NCBI GenBank assembly: GCA_036971715.1
Contig: JAVHJL010000003.1
Span: forward strand, 496,001 to 560,000
Direction: 5' to 3'
Origin: Arthrobotrys musiformis
Lineage: Eukaryota; Ascomycota; Orbiliomycetes; Orbiliales; Orbiliaceae
Length of the DNA: 64,000 bases
Under the pieces are notes generated by a model. It was not told the origin of the DNA and did not search any database. It saw only the letters and a program-made list of their open reading frames with translations. The position numbers and the translations under genes are program-made. This document shows, piece by piece, positions 56,201-64,000 of the stretch; position 1 is the stretch's first letter; each line of letters opens with the position of its first letter.

Positions 56201-58358
56201 TGGGTCACAGCTACCCCAGAGAATTGAAAGTCCCGGCCCTGAGCGGATGGCAAGCCCCAGTCCTGCTCCTTCAATGGGTGCTACAAACTACGGCCCATCC
56301 AGAGTTGCTAGCCCAGCCCAGGATGGTACTTTAGCTGTTCCACAACGAACAGGAAGCGCGCTTTCTCAGCGTAAGCCTCCAGGCCTCCACATTCAGCTAT
56401 CTTCCTTCCAAGACGTCCTTGCTTCTGAGCCTAGCCCTGAATTGGTCCGAACGCATCCCAAGGGTCCTTTGCATCAGGCAAGCAGATCTGTAAGCAAGCT
56501 TCATGAAGTAGAGGTCCCAGACGAGGACGACATTCCACCAATGCCAACTAGGAAGGCATCTGTCTCCCAAGGCTCAAGGCATACCCAGAAGATGCCACCC
56601 CCACCAGTTCCCTCATCTCAAAATCGTCGTTACGAGGATTCCCCTGAGGAGGACTACGACATCAGGGCTCAAAGCTCTGTCCAACCAGCAAGGCGAAATA
56701 CTGTGAATACCTCCAACACCAATAGCAGCCGACACCATCCTCAACAATCGCATCACCGCAGACACGAGTCTGAGCGGGATCAAAGCTTCACTGAAGATTC
56801 CTACGACGAGGATGATTCCGCACAGGAAGAAGCTGAGAGGAACCTTGAAGCCAGACGCCGTAGCTTGGAAAGACTCGAGCAGGAGATGGAGAACGTCAGA
56901 CTTCAAAGGGCTCGCAGCATTACTCGACAGAGAGATACTGATAATGTCTCTCGAGGTGGCATGCGTAGAGTAAAATCTCCTGAGCAAACGAAAGGAGGTA
57001 CTATCCGCGCCAAACCGAAGCAACAGCATCAACCTGTTGACTTCACCACTGAGGAAGAGTACAGCGAAGAAGAGAGGTCTAGGCCCGCTCCAAGGAAGAC
57101 ATACGGTGGATATGATACTTCCGAAGTATCCGAAGTATCCGAAGTCGACGAGAGGTATTATAACCAACGGACTTCTACACGAGCCCCAGTCGGCAGAGTA
57201 CCCTCAAGGACCCAGAACCGGACTCCTCGCGTTGCTTCGAGGAATGGCCACCGCGCACCACCTGCTCGAGTTCCGTCTCGAAACCAAGTAAAGACACCTG
57301 CGAGGTACAGAGAAGAAACCGAGGAAGAAGAGGAAGGCTATGCTCCACGAAGGGTTCTTTCGAGGACGCAAAACCGTACTCCAAAGCCTCGAGCCTACGA
57401 AGCTGACAGGGCGATGTCTCCTCCGCAAAGAGGTGCATCTAGGAACACTAACAAGACCCCCCGCCCTCGGTATGATGAATTCACCGAGGAGGATGAAGAG
57501 GAGGAGGAATTGCCGCGCCAACGGAGGAAGGCGCCACCTCGCCAGCAGGATGATTTCACAGAATCCGAAGCGGATGATTTCAGGCCACCACAAAGGCAAC
57601 CATCCCGAAATCAAATCCGCACCCAGCAACGATACGCCACTGAAACTGAGTCTGAGTATGAACCACATCAACCTATTTCTCGTTCTGCTAGTCGTGCTGG
57701 GCCGGTGCCAGCTCGTTCAAAGACCCCTCTAGGCTCCCTTTCCAATAAACCACCATCCCGAACCACTACTCCGTCTGGCGGCCATAGACGCGCCCCTTCA
57801 GTTTCTAGGAATGAACCACCACTCCCTATCTCCGCGGCCGCAAATATCGCCAAGGCAGCATCTCCAGTTCCTGACTACGACCGCCACGACTATGACCTGC
57901 CAGCTCTCGCCGCCGCTGCCGCCGCGGCAAAGAACGCATCCCCACCTCCAGAGCGCAAAAACTCCATCCTCGACAGCGACCGTAAACCATCCCACCCTCA
58001 AATTCTCCGCGCGAAGCTTAACACACTTCCTGCAATCCCACAATCTCCAATGGGTCTCCCCGCAGATCTTCCAACCCACCCCGCATTTGCTGGGAATATG
58101 CGAGCAACAACTGGTCTCGCTCGTAAACCCGCTCCGAAATCTGATGACATCAGAACCCAAACCGTTAGCATCCACGGTAATGGTGGCCCCATGATCTCCC
58201 CCGGGAAACAGGCGTTGCGAATGCACACTGGTCCTGGCGGTGATGATATGATCACAGTTGGCCTCGAGGGCGTTGTTATGGATGATGGCGGCGCTCCTGT
58301 TGAGGCTGCTCCTCCTCCAAAGGCAGGCAGGGCTACACCCATGGGTCAAAAGATTTGA
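53270..58358 (+). CDS. WD40-repeat / alpha-solenoid protein with a long disordered tail
   Basis: Four exons (53270-53588, 53665-53788, 53864-55146, 55207-58358) encode 1625 residues. The first 350 look like beta-propeller blades: QVISLDASKEAVVWDSGSGE, then GDNMGNIILFDPVRSE, LATQSNDGDLKVWSIAKP, and SDYDTSIWDVRTKKVTWE. After a Ser-rich linker, about residues 490-700 hold a conserved helical part. It starts at the FPNLKDKLAGITYRTPM stretch and runs through ARSLQSLMLRLWLHDLD to YMEAVLLTALMYKEWRRLS, resembling the propeller-plus-solenoid layout of Gemin5-like scaffolds. The remainder is disordered and basic. It has an R-x-x-[ST]-P array (about 849-965), a coiled-coil-prone stretch (EAERNLEARRRSLERLEQE), and an array alternating SRxQxxTP units with acidic blocks (about 1237-1425). 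It is probably a cytoplasmic scaffold, possibly RNA-linked. I cannot name the orthologue. Confidence 0.88.
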
Positions 58359-59415
58359 CTATCATTTGAATTCTTCGTAACAGTTTGAGATCATTGCATT
58401 CATTTAGCATCTTCTTCTCATATTTATCTCCTTGTATTCGTTATTTGATTCCTCCAGCGACACAATTTAGCGGCTGCAAAGCAGTTCAGCGAGCCATATA
58501 CACAATATCCAATAGCACAAGAGCTGCAGTTTTCCTTTGTCACCGATATATCGATATCTACCTGCTGACACCTATGTATCCCCACCAAACTTTATATTAT
58601 ATACTATACTGCCCTTCCGATTTCCTTTCTGGTTTTCGACGTTTACTTCGCTTCTTTCCCTTACCTAACATGAATCATGTTTAACGGGCCCTATTAACTC
58701 TCTCTTTTTTCGTTTTGCTCGGCGATTTGTTTCCTAAATCTTCTTTTACAACGGATAGCATTTGTATGGTTGGACGCTAATTTCTTTTTTTTCTTTGGTC
58801 AAATGGCTTTTTTCGAATTTACATTTTCTTTACCTTCTTTCCCATTTAAATGTGAAGTTGATTTCAGGAATGCAGAGCACCTTCGCGAGATTTCTAATAT
58901 ATTTATTCTCCATGAATCCTCCCGCTTATGCTGGTATCTAGTATATATTCCCAATTAGTGAGAAGCTCTCTCTTACATAGTATACGTAGTGATCCTTCGC
59001 CAAGTAATTATGTAACCACAAGTGCGCGCAATATATAAACTCACGGTAATTGTAATGTAATCATGGAATAGTAATTCTTGATTTCTGCGACGACGCCATT
59101 TAATGCTTCTGAACAAACGTCAACAGCACCTATATACATATGCTACTATACACAGCATCTAGTGATACAATGCGCTAGAAAGCTATGAACTATAAAATAC
59201 AACATTGGGGAGGAAAAGACCGAACGCCACTGTATCAAAAGGAAGAACAAAAAGTCGAACGCCTTCAAAAAACGCCACTATTCGCAAAGATGCAATGGCT
59301 TCCGATCAAAAAAAAAGAAAAGCAATGGTCAAAGAAGAAAAATATGCATGGAAATCTACCAACCCCACTCCCTCCCAAATCTTTAACTTTCTTTTTCCCC
59401 CAAATCCCCCACTAT
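58359..59415. other. Convergent intergenic region
   Basis: About 1.06 kb of T-rich (left) and A-rich (right) DNA flanking two convergent genes, consistent with 3' untranslated regions. No gene or structured element was recognised. Confidence 0.6.
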
Positions 59416-62400
59416 TTAGAATCTTCTTTGACTCTTCCTTCCTTCTCTCTTAAAACTTTCCTTCTGCGAGCTCTTCGTGTCCGCGCCGCTTTCCCCAAAA
59501 CTAGTTTTCTCAGATAGTTTCTTCGCCTCTTCGTCTACATCGTACACATCACTCATCAAGAAATCCTCGACGCCGCCTAAGACATTATCTAGGTCGTAAC
59601 TCGACGGTTTGTCCTCGACCAAGCTAGCGACTCCAAATCCTTTTGCAGGACTGACTTCGTATTGACTTTCGACCGGCCTCATAAACTGACTAAAAGTAAC
59701 CGGGCTGATTGGCGCCGTGCCTTCTAAGCCAATGGGATCACTCCTGTCGTCCGGCGTATTTGTTTTCTTAGGTTGCTCGGGTGATCGCAAGGCACGGAAG
59801 GGGGTAAATTCAATGTCGTTCGCGGTGGTAGAAAATGGCCCCATCGTAAAGTCAGCCCTGCTAGAAGCCGGGCTAATTATCTTTGTCGAGCCGGGACTGG
59901 ATAGGACCTTGCCTTGATTTATTGGCGTGAATCCAGTGGCGTTTGCGAGGAAAGGTGGGGGTAGAGGAGCGACGGGCGTATTGAAGTTGTAATTAATTGG
60001 GGCAGCGATTGCCTTCTTGAAGCTCTCTGGTACGGAGACCCGGCTAGTTTGTGTATCCGTAGGTGGTGTTTTCGGGACCGGAGGGATTTGCTGAGGGGAT
60101 CCCTTCTTTGGTGTCTGATTAGGGGCCTCAAGTGGTACTGTATCAATGGCTACAGGTTGAATAGCTGTAGGAGGAACAGATTCGAGAATCCTTTCAGGAA
60201 TTTCGACTGGGGTGTTCTCCAGTATGTCCTTCTCGATATCAATAGTCACTTCTGTTTCTTCGAGATTTGTGACATATGCAGACGACTCAGGGTGCGTCGC
60301 CGAAATATGGCTGATAGTCTCTTCTACAAGGGCCAACGGAAGAGCTTCAGAAACACCGTTGTTTAAAGACTCATTAATTTTTCGGTAGCGTTCACTCGAA
60401 ATTTCAAGAGTCGACTCCTCTTCGGTCCCTTGAGGTTCCTGGGGTGGGCTTAGAGGGGCACCAGAAGCGATCGGCTCCGGGTTCTCCGTCGCTGGTGTTG
60501 GTTCAGCTGTAGTTTCCTCTTTCGAGGTAGCAGGAACTTCTACATAGCTCTCCTCGGGCTGTGTTGCTGCTACGGTGGCGGCCCGAGATTCTGGTGGGCT
60601 AGATGGTGGGGGTGAGCTCAATTGTGAAGATTGTTTAGGCTGTCCTTCTTTGAGTCTCTCTTGGAGCCTTAAGCTCGACTTCTGGACCTCAGATGGTGGC
60701 TGGGACTCTGGAATTGGTGATACATCATGAAGCGTGGGCATCGGAGATATGGGTGAGAATTCCGCCATCTTTTGGTGGAGCCTAGAGATAGGTGTAGCGA
60801 TTTTTCTGCAATTTTGTTAGTGTGATCAGGAATTTGATGTTGAAAGGAGATTGATCGGTAGTCACCTTATGGGTAGAGCAGCCTGAGGCTCTTCCCCGAT
60901 TTTGTCCTTCTTGAGCTCTGTCACTCGGTCCTGTCTAGACTTTAGAGCAAGCTTCTTCATCCGTCGAGGGCCAGGATTAAAAGTGGGCTCGTTCTCTTCA
61001 ACCGTAACATCCACAGGCGATTTTTCAGGGGCTTCTTCGACCACTGTTTCTGGGATGTTTGGGGCCGCTTGTTTGGCGTTATTGAGGAGAGTAAGTGGAC
61101 TAGGCGGCAAAGGCGTTGGCATCTGGGAGAGCCTGATTGGAGGCTGGGTAACTGTATTCGGCGGCTCTGGGATGGGCTCGTGGGACAGAGATTTCTCAAT
61201 AGGGCTCTCCGGAACCATATCCATATCCATATCATCTTCGTCTTCTTGCGCTTCTTGCCGGCTCTCTACAGCGGCTGGAGTGTTAATTAGACCCGGGGAC
61301 TGTTTCTCTTGAGGACCAACTTGGCGTTTCTCTTCGACGGGTGGCGATTTTGAAGGCTGGTTTTTCAAGGAAACGATTGATGTTGGGTCCTCGGGTTTAG
61401 GCTCCTGGTCGTCCTGATCCTTGCGAGGCCCTTGTTTTGAACGACTCATAGTCTTTGAAGAAGCGGCCGTCCTAGCGATCATATCATTCAAAGAGACATT
61501 ATGTCCGAGGTCGCTTCGCCTTTTCTGAATGGGCTGAGGTTTTAAGGCCCTCCTAAGAGCAGCGTCTGCCGTTGGGCTTGGAGGGGCTTGATGTTTGTGA
61601 CCCTTCCTTGCTTCGAATTTAGGCAGTGAGATTTTGAGAGTAGTTGCAGGTGACTGGTCGCGCTTGCTTCTCGACCCGACCCCACTCCGGAAGAGGTTTG
61701 TGGTATCGTCTAACAAGCTACTGTCATCTATTCCCAACTCCTTGCTGATCTGGCCGAGTCTATCTAAGTCGATATTCAGAGTGCTCTGTTCTCGGGGTTG
61801 ACTAGAACGCGATCCAGATGCTTCGGTTTCTGCAGAGCGACTGCGGGATTTCCCCACATCCTTCTTGGAAAGGGATCTTTCGTGGCTTCGAGGTTTTGTT
61901 TGAATTTTCGATTTCTGCACCAATGGAGAGGTATAACTGCTATTGAAGACCACCGCATCGTCTAGTAATAGACCGGATTCCTCTCCCCCGCCTGTGAGAT
62001 CTATGAAACTACTCTGAGAAGATTTTGTGGTAGAGCGATTGGGCCGATTCCTCGGCGACGTCGCGGGAACAACGGATTCTTGCTGAGATTGTTTGTTCAA
62101 GCGCACCTTACCAGCCTTCGCCGAATCAGTGGCTGTCAAGACTGACCGAACCGACCTCCCAGTTGCAGGAGTAGCACTTTTGGCAGCCAGTAGCGGGCTT
62201 GACGGATAGTGTATCGGTGCAGGGGTTGCCCCTATAGAAGGCTGGCTATCCACAATAGAATGCTCCTCGTCTCGTTGCTGGGACAAGAGTTTTTGAGATA
62301 GTGTGATTCGCTGGCCTTTATCCCGCCGGGCAGGAACCGTGGGAGATGTCGTTAAAGAACGAATATCTGCTTTGCCCTCCGACTGCCGACGCTTCTGCCG

Positions 62401-62802
62401 GATTATATCTTTCTTTAACCCACGAGCTGCGATTTCCAACGGAGTTCCAATAACCTTGGCCTTTTGCCCCCAATAACTCTTCTCTATCGGGCCCCTCAAC
62501 GTTGTCGAATAGAGGTTCAGTTTCCGGCCACAAAGGTAGTCCCTAGCATTCTTTTCAATCCTGCGCCGTTTCACCTCTTTTTCGTAATCGTCCGAGCTTG
62601 GATACTCCACCCCACTAAGACGATCTTCTTCGTCGACCTCATCTGGCGGGAAGGCGGTTTTGTCGCCGTCGATTGGTACATCGAAACCCAGTGGACCGAC
62701 TGTGACTTCTTGACCTCGCTGGTAAATAGAGAACCGTCGCCGTTGATTATTGGCCATCGCCCTTGCCTTGGGAGGTGACTCCGCTGCAGCGGGTCGAGGC
62801 AT
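59416..62802 (-). CDS. Large intrinsically disordered nuclear-type protein, function unknown
   Basis: Two exons (62802-60866 and 60805-59416; donor GTGACT, acceptor TTGCAG) join in phase to 1108 residues. Only the N-terminal 130 residues look folded: QRRRFSIYQRGQEVTVGPLG, then KRRRIEKNARDYLCGRKLNL and YSTTLRGPIEKSYWGQK, with a strong nuclear-localisation-type cluster (KEVKRRRIEK). The rest is Ser/Pro/Thr-rich with many SP/TP sites. It contains SSFIDLTGGGEESG, a good SUMO-interacting motif (hydrophobic core followed by acidic residues). LDRLGQISKELGIDDSSLLD could be a short helix. The C-terminal exon is Pro/Glu-rich and ends with acidic LDNVLGGVEDFLMSDVYDVD and a basic tail. Treating both exons as one gene is supported by phase and by the lack of a stop between them. 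It may be a chromatin, kinetochore or repair adaptor, but that is speculation. Confidence 0.8.
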
Positions 62803-63587
62803 CTTTGGTAACGGTAGGTTCGGCGCCCGTTATACGTTTCGCGAGTTCATTCTTGAGGGTAAGTTATCGCGACTTCAAACTACGTCGACAGAGGTCCGTA
62901 GATGCTCGTTTGGGGTCCGGCGGGGAGCTCGATGGATTGGGCAGCTGTCGATGAAGTTCGAATACGTCCGCTTTGGGCCAGGGATTCGCGTGCAAGTCGG
63001 TTTCCTTGGTGATATTGGTCCCACAAAACACGCTTGGCGCCCGATTCCAACAGCCAACGCGACTTCTTGAGTCACACAGGATTTTTAAAAGGTTTTCTCA
63101 AGAAAAAAAGGACACCACAGTAGCCATATATTTTAGTCTAGGAATACAAAGCAGAAAGTATAAAGGCAATAGAATATTACCGTGGGTTGATTCCTATTGA
63201 GGTCCTTGAACATTTGTAATTTTGTAGGAGCTACTGGATTTGGATGAGAACTTTCGTTTCCAAAATTTTTAAATTTTTGACGCCAGGTTTAGTTATAAGA
63301 GAGGCCTTGTTCCCAGAGCTGCACAGTTTGGTTACGAGACTGACCCAGCTGCCAGGTCCATGATCAATTGCACAAACACAACAAAATTGCAAAGTAGACC
63401 CAACTTGGTCAATATAAAGCCAGATATGAAAGCGTCTAAACTAATTCCATTTCGCAAAAGCTTGAAATGCACAAAGAAAAGGATCATAGAACAAAACATC
63501 GAAGTTCGAGGTACACCGCATGTAAAGAAACTCCAAATTTAAACCATAGCGCTATAGTGAGTTCCCAACGGCGAAGGAGAGGAGTTC
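62803..63587. other. Intergenic region at the right end
   Basis: About 0.8 kb: the promoter of the disordered-protein gene (its start is at 62802, minus) and the 3' flank of the dehydrogenase gene. Frames on the plus strand (62750-63070, 62973-63200) overlap promoter DNA and show no domain. Confidence 0.55.
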
Positions 63588-64000
63588 TCATTCCTGGAAC
63601 TTGACACCGGTCAGTTGTTCCGTGATATCCCAGAGCTTCTTGGCGCTATCCTTGTCGACAGCATAGTCCTTCCTTCGAGTCACATCCCCGATCTGGCAAT
63701 CCGCCAGGTATAATCCGTTATACTCTAAGAGACAAAATTAGTATACCATTTCAACGCTGAGAACAATGATTTGCGCCATCAACATGCGAGTGAATACTTA
63801 CGCTTAATTTCAGGATCGAATGCGGCGACGACGTGAGTAGAAGAACATTGTTGCAAGCTCTTCATGAAAACGTCGATTCCAGGCTCGGGGGCTTTCCCGG
63901 ATGCCACTAGATCTAGTATTAGTCTTTTCTGCCACTTAAATATAATTCACACTAGAATACGCACTGAAATCGTAGATATCATCCATCGGGATATGAAGAC
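63588..64000 (-). CDS. Short-chain dehydrogenase/reductase, C-terminal part (runs off the right edge)
   Basis: The last three visible exons on the minus strand: 64000-63965 (partial), 63906-63802, and 63724-63588 with the stop at 63590-63588. They join in phase. Readable pieces are LHIPMDDIYDF, then ASGKAPEPGIDVFMKSLQQC, STHVVAAFDPEIKQYNGLYL, and ADCQIGDVTRRKDYAVDKDS, ending KLWDITEQLTGVKFQE. The YNGLYL.DCQ..D and A..LW..TE.L.G..F patterns are typical of the C-terminus of fungal NAD(P)-dependent SDRs of the retinol-dehydrogenase/WWOX-like group. The Rossmann motif and the YxxxK active site lie outside the window, so the substrate cannot be judged. Confidence 0.8.

Noticed and set aside
57798..58349. 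183-codon minus-strand ORF
   Set aside because: It is antisense to the WD40 protein tail and has no supporting features.
1..64000. CRISPR arrays, insertion sequences, bacterial-type operons or ribosome binding sites
   Set aside because: None seen; the window is eukaryotic nuclear DNA with spliceosomal introns.

Overview
The window is nuclear DNA of a filamentous ascomycete (Pezizomycotina). Genes are split by many short introns (about 50-120 nt) with GT..AG ends and CTAAC-type branch sites. The set includes fungal-only families (PTH11-like rhodopsin-domain protein, NACHT-ankyrin STAND protein, fungal GH18 chitinase, M43B secreted protease). Composition is about 45-50% GC. I cannot fix the class or genus from sequence alone. 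Exon borders below were placed by reading splice sites and checking frame phase; wherever I give an exon set, the lengths sum to a multiple of three.

Layout, left to right: a first-exon fragment of a minus-strand gene (11-107); ALG2 mannosyltransferase (907-2567); a 3.9 kb stretch without a recognisable gene; a secreted M43 metalloprotease with a Thr-rich tail (6460-7645); an RGG-box protein with a candidate eIF4E-binding motif (8714-10870, minus); MRE11 (11858-14666, minus) head-to-head with mitochondrial ribosomal protein uS19m (14934-15424); a GH18 chitinase broken by one extra base (16862-18227); RPL26/uL24 (20006-20741, minus) head-to-head with a large Q/S-rich C2H2/AT-hook protein (21550-26060); a seven-helix PTH11-like membrane protein (26944-28629); PRMT5 (29014-31516, minus); a head-to-head pair of unrecognised secreted/membrane proteins (32320-33561 minus, 33912-35219 plus); a 4.3 kb gene-poor stretch; a ferric reductase (39487-41829); a NACHT-ankyrin-SPRY NLR interrupted by one in-frame stop (42126-48079, minus); a 5.2 kb gene-poor stretch; a 1625-aa WD40/alpha-solenoid protein (53270-58358); a 1108-aa disordered nuclear-type protein (59416-62802, minus); and the 3' end of a short-chain dehydrogenase (63588-64000, minus).

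Most genes are housekeeping (N-glycan assembly, double-strand-break repair, cytosolic and mitochondrial translation, arginine methylation). They alternate with environment-facing genes (protease, chitinase, receptor-like protein, iron reductase, NLR, orphan secreted pair), and the accessory genes sit beside the long gene-poor tracts. A TTGGTCACGTG-type element lies upstream of both ribosomal-protein genes. The best candidates for something undescribed are the orphan divergent pair, whose two promoters carry the same 13-bp element in mirrored orientation, and the SPRY-capped NLR with its 12-nt microexon.
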